NCBI GenBank assembly: GCA_945868555.1
Contig: CAMBMC010000192.1
Location: 1-5,371, forward strand
Origin: Chitinophaga pinensis
GTDB taxonomy: Bacteria; Bacteroidota; Bacteroidia; Flavobacteriales_D; Crocinitomicaceae
Direction: 5' to 3'
Length of the DNA: 5,371 nucleotides
How positions within the stretch are numbered: position 1 is the stretch's first letter; every line of letters starts with the position of its first letter. Made by a program: the position numbers and the translations under genes. Shown here in pieces: positions 1-5,371 of the stretch. Below the pieces are notes generated by a model. It worked only from the letters and a program-made list of their open reading frames with translations, did no database searches and was not told the DNA's origin.

Positions 1-1
1 C

Positions 2-268
2 CAAAGTGAACACGAACAGTTTGGATTGGACGGAACACCGTTGAAACCAGAAGGACGTCCATCTTGGCCAACGACTTTGATTTCTGATAAGTCTCGCGTG
101 TACAAAGGTGGTTCATGGAGAGATAGAGCTTACTGGTTGGCTACTGGAAACCGTCGCTTCCTGGATGAAGATAAATCAACATGTACCATCGGATTCAGGT
201 GCGCAATGGATCGCATCGGAAGTCCAACGGGTATGAATTACGACAGTAAAAAGAAGAAAAAAGGATAA
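2..268 (+). CDS. gldJ: GldJ-like gliding motility lipoprotein, C-terminal part only (5' end outside the window)
   Basis: The frame is open from the first bases of the window to the TAA at 266-268, giving 88 C-terminal residues; the true start lies upstream, so the in-frame TTG at 26 is not a start. The visible part matches the end of a formylglycine-generating-enzyme/sulfatase-modifying-factor fold: VYKGGSWRDRAYWL, then RRFLDEDKST and IGFRCAM. GldJ uses this fold without known sulfatase-modifying activity; it is an outer-membrane-associated lipoprotein needed for gliding and for type IX secretion in Flavobacterium johnsoniae. The protein ends in an unusual run of five lysines and a glycine. 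A murF gene follows directly, as is known for gldJ in flavobacteria, which favours GldJ over its paralogue GldK (normally followed by gldL). Signal peptide and lipobox cannot be seen. Family assignment is firm; the choice of GldJ over other FGE-like lipoproteins is likely. Confidence 0.8.
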   Translation, partial: QSEHEQFGLDGTPLKPEGRPSWPTTLISDKSRVYKGGSWRDRAYWLATGNRRFLDEDKSTCTIGFRCAMDRIGSPTGMNYDSKKKKKG

Positions 269-278
269 CCTTAATACG

Positions 279-307
279 AAAAGCCCGTTGAAAAGCGGGC
301 TTTTTTT
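279..307 (+). terminator. Rho-independent terminator after gldJ
   Basis: A 9-bp perfect stem pairs 279-287 (AAAAGCCCG) with 296-304 (CGGGCTTTT) around an 8-base loop, and a run of seven T covers 301-307. It begins 10 bases after the gldJ stop and ends 14 bases before the murF start. It should end most gldJ transcription, so murF probably depends on read-through or on a promoter close to or overlapping the hairpin; no convincing TAnnTTTG box was found there. Confidence 0.88.
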
Positions 308-321
308 ATGTCTCATTATTT

Positions 322-1608
322 ATGGAAAATCTATTCGATTTATTTGAACAGACATCTGGTGTATCTATTGACACCCGAAAGATTGAATTGAACTGTCTCT
401 TTATCTGTCTTAAAGGAGAAAATTTCGATGGAAATCAGTTTGCAGAGGATGCACTAATAAAAGGCGCGAAATATGTGATTTCTGACAATCCCATCCATGC
501 CAACAAGGACAAGATCTTCGTTGTAGAAGACTCCCTTTCTTTTCTGCAGCAACTTGCACGACATCACCGTCGGAAAATGCGTGCTAAAGTGATTGGGATT
601 ACTGGAAGTAACGGAAAAACGAGCAGCAAAGAACTTATTAATTGTGTTCTTTCACAAGGATTTGACGTTCTCGCCACAGAGGGCAACTTGAACAACCACA
701 TCGGCGTGCCACTTACCCTACTCCGTTTGAAGCAGCACCATCAGATCGCGATTATCGAAATGGGCGCAAATAAGTTCAAAGACATCGAAGAATTGTGTGC
801 GATTGCAGAGCCGAATTATGGAATCATCACAAACATCGGAAAGGCGCACTTGGAAGGATTCATAAATTTCGAAGGTGTCTTGAAAACAAAAACCGAACTC
901 TATCATGCCGTTTCATCTGTAGGAGGTACCATCGTGTTCAATGACGATGATGCGGTATTGAAAAATCACTTGCCACAAAATGTCACACTTTACTCCTATG
1001 GAGCAAACGATTCAGCAACTATTCAAGGCAATTTAATTGGGATGAATCCTTATGTTCAATTTTCTTGGAAATCCGGAGTGTACTCGAGTGGCACCGTGAG
1101 CACCCACATGATCGGCACTTACAATTTTTACAATTTCCTCGCTGCGATATCATTCGGAAAAATCTTTGGATTAGCGGAAGAAATGATCAATTCAGCTATA
1201 AAATCATACATCCCCGAGAATAATCGCTCTCAGGTGATGAAAACAGCAAACAACACGCTTATTCTGGATTGCTACAATGCCAATCCCACAAGCATGAAGT
1301 CAGCATTGGAAAGTTTTGCTTTGATTGATTCACCGAAAAAATTCTTCATCATTGGTGATATGCTTGAGTTAGGTGCAGAAAGTTTACATGAACACCGCAT
1401 CATTCTTGAATTGGCTGAGCAACTAAATCTTCGAGGCATCACGGTTGGACCAATTTTCAAGTCACTCAACTCCCTGATTCTTCTTCACCAATTCTCAACA
1501 ACATTGGAAGCAGCTGATTTCTTGATTCAAGAACCACAAAACGGAGCCATGATTCTCCTTAAAGGTTCACGCGGAATTGGTTTAGAGAAGTTGGGAAATT
1601 CATTGTAA
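322..1608 (+). CDS. murF: UDP-N-acetylmuramoyl-tripeptide--D-alanyl-D-alanine ligase (MurF)
   Basis: MurF is the cytoplasmic ATP-dependent ligase that adds D-Ala-D-Ala to the UDP-MurNAc-tripeptide, completing the pentapeptide precursor of peptidoglycan. The 428-residue product shows the three-domain Mur ligase order. The N-terminal substrate domain has DTR at 17-19 and KGENFDGNQF at 31-40. The ATPase domain has the P-loop GITGSNGKTSSKE at 92-104, the EGNLNNHIG block at 120-128, EMGAN at 146-150 and NIGKAHLEGF at 171-180. Lys190 in KTKTE aligns with the carbamylated lysine of the family. The C-terminal domain has DCYNANPTSM at 316-325, DMLELG at 346-351 and LKGSRGIGLE near 413-422. The length is slightly below the roughly 450 residues of the E. 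coli enzyme, and nothing essential appears missing. The ATG at 322 places the DTR motif at the expected distance from the N-terminus. No Shine-Dalgarno sequence precedes it, as is usual in this phylum. It follows gldJ and converges on the acyl-CoA dehydrogenase gene. Confidence 0.96.
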   Translation: MENLFDLFEQTSGVSIDTRKIELNCLFICLKGENFDGNQFAEDALIKGAKYVISDNPIHANKDKIFVVEDSLSFLQQLARHHRRKMRAKVIGITGSNGKTSSKELINCVLSQGFDVLATEGNLNNHIGVPLTLLRLKQHHQIAIIEMGANKFKDIEELCAIAEPNYGIITNIGKAHLEGFINFEGVLKTKTELYHAVSSVGGTIVFNDDDAVLKNHLPQNVTLYSYGANDSATIQGNLIGMNPYVQFSWKSGVYSSGTVSTHMIGTYNFYNFLAAISFGKIFGLAEEMINSAIKSYIPENNRSQVMKTANNTLILDCYNANPTSMKSALESFALIDSPKKFFIIGDMLELGAESLHEHRIILELAEQLNLRGITVGPIFKSLNSLILLHQFSTTLEAADFLIQEPQNGAMILLKGSRGIGLEKLGNSL

Positions 1609-1611
1609 AAG

Positions 1612-1635
1612 AAAAGGGAGACCATTGCCTCCCTT
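1612..1635. terminator. Hairpin shared by convergent murF and acyl-CoA dehydrogenase genes
   Basis: AAGGGAG (1614-1620) pairs with CTCCCTT (1629-1635) over an 8-base loop, within the 48-bp gap between the two stop codons. Read on the minus strand the stem is followed by TTTTCTTTT, a good U-rich tract, so it is a credible terminator for the acyl-CoA dehydrogenase transcript. On the plus strand the sequence after the stem (CCACTATTTCATTTT) is less T-rich, so ending of murF transcription here is weaker but plausible. Confidence 0.65.
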
Positions 1636-1656
1636 CCACTATTTCATTTTCCGAAA

Positions 1657-2799
1657 TTACACATCCAATACCGCGCGAGAAATAACAATCTTCTGCACTT
1701 CCGATGTTCCTTCGTAAATCTGAGTAATCTTCGCGTCACGCATCAAACGTTCCACATGGTATTCTTTCACATATCCATATCCACCGTGGATTTGAACAGC
1801 TTCAGTTGTTTGTTCCATCGCAACTTTTGATGCATACAATTTCGCCATTGCACTTGATGTTCCGTAATCTCTTCCTGCATCTTTATCTGCAGCAGACTTA
1901 TACACCAACAAACGAGCGGCTTCAATTTCTGTCGCCATGTCTGCAATTTTAAAAGCAATCGCTTGGTGCTTGTAGATTTCTTTTCCAAACGCTTTACGTT
2001 CTTTCGAGTATGCCACAGACAATTCCAATCCGCCTGCAGCAATTCCAAGCGCTTGAGCAGCAATTCCAATTCGGCCACCTGCAAGTACCTTCATCGCGAA
2101 TTTAAATCCAAATCCATCTTCGCCAATGCGGTTTTCCTTTGGCACCTTCACATCGTTGAACAACAAGGTGTGTGTATCACTTCCGCGAATCCCCATCTTA
2201 TCTTCTTTCGCTCCAACGATAAATCCTTCCATCCCACGTTCAATGATAAATGCATTGATTCCGCGGTGTCCAGCTTCAACATTCGTTTGCGCAATTACTA
2301 AATAAACAGATGCCGATGAACCATTCGTAATCCAGTTTTTTGTTCCGTTCAATAGGTAATGGTCTCCTTTATCTATGGCCGTTGTACGTTGAGATGTAGC
2401 ATCAGAACCTGCTTCTGGCTCCGACAAACAAAATGCACCAATCTTTTCACCTTTCGCAAGGGGTACAAGGAATTTCATCTTTTGCTCTTCGGAACCATAC
2501 TTTTCCAAGCCCCAGCAAACAAGTGAATTGTTCACCGACATACACACCGAAGTAGATGCATCCACCTTAGAAATTTCCTCCATTGCCAACACATAAGACA
2601 AGGTATCCATTCCACTTCCTCCGTACTTCGGATCAACCATCATCCCCATAAATCCAAGTTCGCCCAACTGACGAATCTCGTCTGCTGGAAAACGCTGTTC
2701 GCGATCGCGGTCGATAACTTCCCGTTTTAGGACATTCTGAGCAAAATCGCGTGCAGCGTCCTTAACTGCTAAATGTTCTTCAGATAATTCAAAATTCAT
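1657..2799 (-). CDS. Acyl-CoA dehydrogenase, short-chain/butyryl-CoA type
   Basis: This is a cytoplasmic FAD enzyme that oxidises acyl-CoA thioesters to trans-2-enoyl-CoA and passes electrons to an electron-transfer flavoprotein. The 380-residue length is typical of the short-chain family. Both family signatures are present: CLSEPEAGSDA at 124-134 and QIHGGYGYVKEYHVERLMRD at 336-355. WITNG at 156-160 belongs to the flavin-binding middle domain and ERKAFGKEI at 267-275 to the C-terminal helical domain. The catalytic base is predicted as Glu363 in IYEGTSEVQ (361-369), the position used by short- and medium-chain and bacterial butyryl-CoA dehydrogenases, unlike the isovaleryl- and long-chain enzymes. 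Family membership is certain; the acyl chain preferred (straight short-chain or branched from amino acid breakdown) cannot be read with confidence. The ATG at 2797-2799 gives the usual N-terminus (FELSEEHLAVKDAARDFA). The gene is divergent from anmK, has its own promoter candidate and converges on murF. Confidence 0.95.
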   Translation of the reverse strand: MNFELSEEHLAVKDAARDFAQNVLKREVIDRDREQRFPADEIRQLGELGFMGMMVDPKYGGSGMDTLSYVLAMEEISKVDASTSVCMSVNNSLVCWGLEKYGSEEQKMKFLVPLAKGEKIGAFCLSEPEAGSDATSQRTTAIDKGDHYLLNGTKNWITNGSSASVYLVIAQTNVEAGHRGINAFIIERGMEGFIVGAKEDKMGIRGSDTHTLLFNDVKVPKENRIGEDGFGFKFAMKVLAGGRIGIAAQALGIAAGGLELSVAYSKERKAFGKEIYKHQAIAFKIADMATEIEAARLLVYKSAADKDAGRDYGTSSAMAKLYASKVAMEQTTEAVQIHGGYGYVKEYHVERLMRDAKITQIYEGTSEVQKIVISRAVLDV

Positions 2800-2823
2800 G
2801 ATGATATGTTGTGTTTAGTTCGT

Positions 2824-2853
2824 TTCGAATACAAATGTAATCGAATAATTTTT
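2824..2853 (+). promoter_or_regulatory. Weaker candidate promoter for anmK
   Basis: TAATTTTT at 2846-2853 differs from TAnnTTTG at the last base, and TTCG at 2824-2827, one base away from TTTG, lies 18 bases upstream. Transcription would start near 2860, only a few bases before the anmK ATG at 2868, implying a very short leader. The layout TTCG-N18-TAnnTTT is the same as that found ahead of the amino acid dehydrogenase gene. In an AT-rich gap such a match can arise by chance. Confidence 0.35.
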
Positions 2854-2865
2854 ACTTTTATCCAA
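2832..2865 (-). promoter_or_regulatory. Candidate Bacteroidota promoter for the acyl-CoA dehydrogenase gene
   Basis: Read on the minus strand, TACATTTG (2839 down to 2832) is an exact match to the -7 element TAnnTTTG. A TTG at 2865-2863 lies 23 bases upstream of it, at the far end of the spacing range accepted for flavobacterial promoters. Transcription would start near 2825, leaving a leader of about 25 bases before the ATG at 2799. The -7 match is strong; the -33 match is marginal. Confidence 0.6.
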
Positions 2866-2867
2866 CT

Positions 2868-3944
2868 ATGGAAGCGACTGTATATGAAATAATCGGATTA
2901 ATGTCAGGCACATCCCTCGATGGACTAGATATTGCGCATGTCCGTTTTCAGTTCTCAGAGTCATCAGCTGTTGAATTTGAAATACTCCACTGCAAAACAG
3001 TGCCTTATACAGATGAACTTATTCAGCAACTAACCCAGACCGACCAACTGTCCCTTTCTTCCGTAATGGTGCTCGACAAAGCACTCGGAAAGTTTTACGC
3101 CGATGAGATCAATGGTTTTATTAAAGAAAATCAAATTTCAAAAAAGAACATTGATGCGATTGCTTCTCACGGACAAACCATACTTCATCAGCCTTCAAAT
3201 GGATTTACTTTACAAATTGGCTGTGGCACAACCCTCGCTTACCTTTCTGGAATAAAAGTAATAAACGACTTCCGTACAAAAGATGTTATTGCAGGTGGTC
3301 AAGGTGCACCACTCGTTCCCATTGGAGATTTTGACTTATTCAATGACAAAGCAGAGGCCTTTCTGAACATTGGCGGCTTCACAAATGTGAGCTTCAAAAA
3401 AGAAGGAGAAATCAGTGCCTTTGATATTACACCAGGAAACCTCCCATTGAATAAATTGGCTGCGTCTAAAGGATTGCCTTACGACAAAGATGGTGAACTA
3501 GCCCGATCGGGAGAAATCAATTTCTTTTTACTGGACCTACTAAACACCTTGCCGTATTATGCGCAAGAAGCTCCAAAATCCTTAGGGACAGAATGGCTGG
3601 AAGAACATTTTTATCCGCTCGTTAAGTTTGATAAAGAAATTGAAAACAACTTGCGCACACTGACAGAGCACATTGGCAATCAGGTAGGTAATGTACTAAA
3701 CGACACTGGTGTAAAAACGGTGTTGGTCACTGGGGGCGGCGCTAAAAACGCCTTTTTGATGGAGCGCATTCGAAGTTATTTTAACGGTGAACTGATTGTT
3801 CCAGATACCACAATCATCGATTTCAAGGAAGCCATAATTTTCGCCTATTTAGGAGCACTTTATTTAGGTGGAAAGCCGAATGCACTCTGCTCTGTGACAG
3901 GAGCTCAGCGCAATACTTCCGGCGGAGTGTTGCATCTCCCTTAA
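2868..3944 (+). CDS. anmK: Anhydro-N-acetylmuramic acid kinase (AnmK)
   Basis: AnmK hydrolyses the 1,6-anhydro ring of anhydro-MurNAc and phosphorylates the sugar, giving MurNAc-6-phosphate, so that cell-wall turnover sugars can be reused; it acts in the cytoplasm. The 358-residue product is close to the family length (about 370). Near the N-terminus is the nucleotide-binding signature GLMSGTSLDGLD at 10-21. Then follow SHGQTI, DFRTKDVIAGGQGAP at 134-148, NIGGFTN at 167-173, FDITPGN at 185-191, VTGGGAKN at 287-294 and KEAIIFAYLGAL from 320. Asp186 in FDITPGN is the likely catalytic base by comparison with characterised AnmK enzymes; the motif is more often written FDTGPGN, so this is a lineage variant. 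The ATG at 2868 puts the first motif at residue 10, as expected. No Shine-Dalgarno sequence is seen. The partner MurQ etherase is not in this window. The gene is divergent from the acyl-CoA dehydrogenase and 102 bases ahead of the amino acid dehydrogenase. Confidence 0.94.
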   Translation: MEATVYEIIGLMSGTSLDGLDIAHVRFQFSESSAVEFEILHCKTVPYTDELIQQLTQTDQLSLSSVMVLDKALGKFYADEINGFIKENQISKKNIDAIASHGQTILHQPSNGFTLQIGCGTTLAYLSGIKVINDFRTKDVIAGGQGAPLVPIGDFDLFNDKAEAFLNIGGFTNVSFKKEGEISAFDITPGNLPLNKLAASKGLPYDKDGELARSGEINFFLLDLLNTLPYYAQEAPKSLGTEWLEEHFYPLVKFDKEIENNLRTLTEHIGNQVGNVLNDTGVKTVLVTGGGAKNAFLMERIRSYFNGELIVPDTTIIDFKEAIIFAYLGALYLGGKPNALCSVTGAQRNTSGGVLHLP

Positions 3945-3958
3945 CTCTGCAGGAGTTA
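3942..3958 (+). other. Short inverted repeat at the anmK stop codon
   Basis: TAACTC (3942-3947) pairs with GAGTTA (3953-3958) around a 5-base loop, and the left arm contains the anmK stop codon. The stem is only 6 bp and AT-rich, and no T-run follows (TTCACATTCC), so it is at best a weak transcript-end structure. No better terminator was found between anmK and the next gene. Confidence 0.3.
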
Positions 3959-3995
3959 TTCACATTCCGTTTGTGGTTAAATTCAATTCTCCTCC

Positions 3996-4025
3996 TTCGT
4001 TCACGTAAATTAATCCTTATTTTTG
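3996..4025 (+). promoter_or_regulatory. Candidate Bacteroidota promoter for the amino acid dehydrogenase gene
   Basis: TATTTTTG at 4018-4025 is an exact match to the TAnnTTTG -7 element. TTCG at 3996-3999, one base from TTTG, lies 18 bases upstream. Transcription would start near 4032, about 15 bases before the ATG at 4047. This also decides the start of the gene: the in-frame TTG at 4023 lies inside the -7 box, upstream of the predicted transcript start. Confidence 0.6.
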
Positions 4026-4029
4026 CCCT

Positions 4030-4039
4030 GTTTGCAAAC
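4030..4039. promoter_or_regulatory. 10-bp perfect palindrome at the predicted transcription start (possible operator)
   Basis: GTTTGCAAAC reads the same on both strands and sits just downstream of the -7 box, spanning the predicted transcription start of the amino acid dehydrogenase gene. A dimeric repressor bound here would block transcription. A palindrome of this length is expected by chance in roughly one of ten gaps of this size, so function is only a possibility. Confidence 0.3.
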
Positions 4040-4046
4040 CTTTAAG

Positions 4047-5276
4047 ATGAAAGATCTCCTCGATAAATTCGAGAATAAACGTCCGGAAATTGTTTTTGAA
4101 TGGAAAGATTCAGAAACAGAAGCCGAAGGATGGGTAGTTATCAACTCGCTTCGCGGTGGTGCTGCCGGCGGTGGAACGCGGATGCGTGTCGGACTCGACA
4201 AACGCGAAGTGGAATCACTGGCCAAGACCATGGAAGTAAAATTCACTGTGTCAGGTCCCGCGATTGGTGGAGCAAAGTCAGGAATTAATTTCGACCCTAA
4301 AGATCCTCGAAAAGAAGGCGTTTTGCGTCGTTGGTTTGCTGCAGTTTCTCCTTTATTAAAGCATTATTACGGCACAGGGGGTGATTTGAATGTGGATGAA
4401 ATTCACGAAGTCATTCCAATCACTGAAGATTGTGGCGTTTGGCATCCTCAGGAAGGCGTTTTTAATGGGCATTTTCAGCCGCGAGAAGCTCAAAAAATAA
4501 ACCGAATCGGTCAATTGCGCCAAGGCGTATTGAAAGTTGTTGAAGATCCAAGATATACGCCAGATGTTAACCGCAAATACGTGGTAGCTGATATGATTAC
4601 AGGCTTTGGTGTTGCTGAAAGCATTCGTCATTTCTACTCCATTTGGGGTGGAAATCTCACTGGAAAGCGAATCATCATTCAAGGATGGGGAAATGTTGGA
4701 TCCGCTGCCGCTTATTACCTGGCGCAAAATGGTGCAACAATCGTTGGGATCATTGACCGCGTTGGTGGACTTATCCGTGAAGATGGATTCTCGTTTGACG
4801 AAATTCGTTCACTCTTCCTCAATAAAAATGGAAATGAACTCGTTTCGGAAGGAATGCTTTCTTATGACGATGTCAATAAGTGCATTTGGGATGTACATGC
4901 AGATGTATTTATTCCATGTGCAGGGTCTCGAATGATCACTGAAAATCATTTGTCGCGCATGATTGCAGCAGGAGTGTCTGTGATCTCCTCTGGAGCGAAT
5001 GTCCCCTTTGCAGACCCTCAAATTTTCTTCGGTCCTATTGCGGACAAAGCGGATGAATCCATTTCCTTGATTCCAGACTTTATTTCCAACTGTGGAATGG
5101 CACGCGTATTCGCCTACCTCATGAGTAATGACCTTCACACCATTAGTGATGAGGGGATTTTTAACGATGCAAGTGAAACTATTTTTTCTGCTTTAAGTAA
5201 AACACACGCCAGACATACTGAAAATACAGGAATTGCGAAGGAAGCTTTCGCTATTGCCTTGGATCAGCTGGTATAA
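4047..5276 (+). CDS. Glu/Leu/Phe/Val-type amino acid dehydrogenase, substrate unassigned
   Basis: This enzyme should oxidatively deaminate an amino acid to its 2-oxo acid and ammonia with NAD(P)+, or run the reverse amination, in the cytoplasm. The 409-residue protein has the two-domain layout of the superfamily. The catalytic domain carries GGTRMR at 42-47, Lys65 (MEVKF) and Lys77 (GGAKSG), 12 residues apart as are the two active-site lysines of leucine dehydrogenase, and Asp113 in TGGDLNVDE as the likely catalytic acid/base. The Rossmann domain has GWGNVG at 213-218 followed by Asp237 in GIID, which favours NAD+ over NADP+. Later motifs are PCAGSRMITENHL at 290-302, GANVPF at 316-321 and PDFISNCGM at 343-351. 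The last departs from the usual ...NAGGV, and a segment of about 35 residues (roughly 145-180) separates the two domains, so it is neither a typical glutamate nor a typical leucine dehydrogenase. The ATG at 4047 is chosen over the TTG at 4023 because the latter lies inside the promoter box. The gene probably has its own promoter. Confidence 0.88.
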   Translation: MKDLLDKFENKRPEIVFEWKDSETEAEGWVVINSLRGGAAGGGTRMRVGLDKREVESLAKTMEVKFTVSGPAIGGAKSGINFDPKDPRKEGVLRRWFAAVSPLLKHYYGTGGDLNVDEIHEVIPITEDCGVWHPQEGVFNGHFQPREAQKINRIGQLRQGVLKVVEDPRYTPDVNRKYVVADMITGFGVAESIRHFYSIWGGNLTGKRIIIQGWGNVGSAAAYYLAQNGATIVGIIDRVGGLIREDGFSFDEIRSLFLNKNGNELVSEGMLSYDDVNKCIWDVHADVFIPCAGSRMITENHLSRMIAAGVSVISSGANVPFADPQIFFGPIADKADESISLIPDFISNCGMARVFAYLMSNDLHTISDEGIFNDASETIFSALSKTHARHTENTGIAKEAFAIALDQLV

Positions 5277-5318
5277 TGCCTAACCTACAATAAATTATTA
5301 ACTAAAAACCAAAATCAA

Positions 5319-5371
5319 ATGTTATCAGTAGTTGTTTTAATCTTCGTCCTCGGATACGTCGCCATTACGAT
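5319..5371 (+). CDS. Start of a membrane protein, possibly an NhaD-type Na+/H+ antiporter (3' end outside the window)
   Basis: The ATG at 5319 opens a frame that runs to the window edge, giving 17 residues: MLSVVVLIFVLGYVAIT. Nearly all are hydrophobic, so this is the first transmembrane segment or a signal anchor. The VLGY.AI pattern resembles the N-terminus of NhaD-type sodium/proton antiporters of Bacteroidota as I recall it, but 17 residues cannot settle the family, so no symbol is given. The leader (5304-5318) is A-rich with no Shine-Dalgarno sequence, typical of the phylum. It lies 42 bases after the amino acid dehydrogenase stop with no clear terminator or TAnnTTTG box between, so it may be co-transcribed with that gene. 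Confidence 0.5.
   Translation, partial: MLSVVVLIFVLGYVAIT

Noticed and set aside
26..28. TTG as the start of an 80-residue gene
   Set aside because: The frame stays open to the window edge and the protein is clearly the end of a larger FGE-like domain, so this is an internal codon of a gene that starts upstream.
308..310. ATG at the end of the terminator T-run as a murF start
   Set aside because: It is out of frame with murF; the in-frame ATG at 322 gives the expected N-terminus.
1963..2301. 112-codon open frame antisense to the acyl-CoA dehydrogenase gene, and a 105-codon frame (1767-2084, minus) on its coding strand
   Set aside because: Both lie wholly inside a strongly supported gene, have low-complexity compositions and show no recognisable motif; they are by-products of the coding sequence.
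4023..4046. TTG start adding eight residues to the amino acid dehydrogenase
   Set aside because: The TTG lies in the TAnnTTTG box, upstream of the predicted transcription start, and the eight added residues match no family feature; the ATG at 4047 is the better start.
4356..5138. Open frames of about 110-120 codons on both strands within the amino acid dehydrogenase gene
   Set aside because: They are fully contained in a well-supported gene, with no domain or start context of their own.
5272..5277. TATAAT sequence at the end of the amino acid dehydrogenase gene, as a sigma-70 type promoter
   Set aside because: No -35 hexamer lies at suitable spacing, it overlaps coding sequence, and the primary sigma factor of this phylum recognises TAnnTTTG instead.
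1..5371. Mobile elements, CRISPR arrays, toxin-antitoxin or defence genes, RNA genes
   Set aside because: No transposase or integrase motif, repeat-spacer pattern, tRNA-like fold or small accessory gene was seen; the genes are housekeeping types and gaps are at most about 100 bases.

Overview
The window looks like an ordinary chromosomal stretch from a member of the Bacteroidota, most likely order Flavobacteriales. The evidence is the gldJ-like 3' end directly ahead of murF, an arrangement known from gliding flavobacteria. In addition, none of the five visible gene starts has a Shine-Dalgarno sequence (leaders are A/T-rich), and good matches to the Bacteroidota sigma box TAnnTTTG lie ahead of two genes. 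The DNA is AT-leaning throughout. No mobile element, CRISPR array, rRNA or tRNA was seen. The family is not determined.

Layout, left to right: (1) 2-268 (+), the C-terminal 88 residues of a GldJ-type lipoprotein with a formylglycine-enzyme-like fold, closed by a strong intrinsic terminator at 279-307. (2) 322-1608 (+), a complete murF, the last cytoplasmic step in making the UDP-MurNAc-pentapeptide. (3) 1612-1635, a hairpin shared by two convergent genes. (4) 1657-2799 (-), a complete short-chain-type acyl-CoA dehydrogenase. (5) 2800-2867, a 68-bp divergent intergenic region with overlapping candidate promoters. (6) 2868-3944 (+), a complete anmK, the anhydro-MurNAc kinase of cell-wall recycling. 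(7) 3945-4046, a gap carrying a clear candidate promoter and a 10-bp palindrome. (8) 4047-5276 (+), a Glu/Leu/Phe/Val-type amino acid dehydrogenase of uncertain substrate. (9) 5319-5371 (+), the first 17 codons of a hydrophobic membrane protein, possibly an NhaD-type Na+/H+ antiporter, cut by the window edge.

Two genes concern peptidoglycan (MurF builds the precursor, AnmK recovers turnover sugars). Two are redox enzymes of acid and amino acid metabolism (acyl-CoA dehydrogenase and amino acid dehydrogenase). They need not form one operon: a terminator separates gldJ from murF, acd runs the other way, and the amino acid dehydrogenase has its own likely promoter. I did not find an undescribed system here. 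The points most worth a second look are the compact divergent acd/anmK promoter region, the palindrome at the predicted transcription start of the amino acid dehydrogenase, and that enzyme's unassigned substrate.
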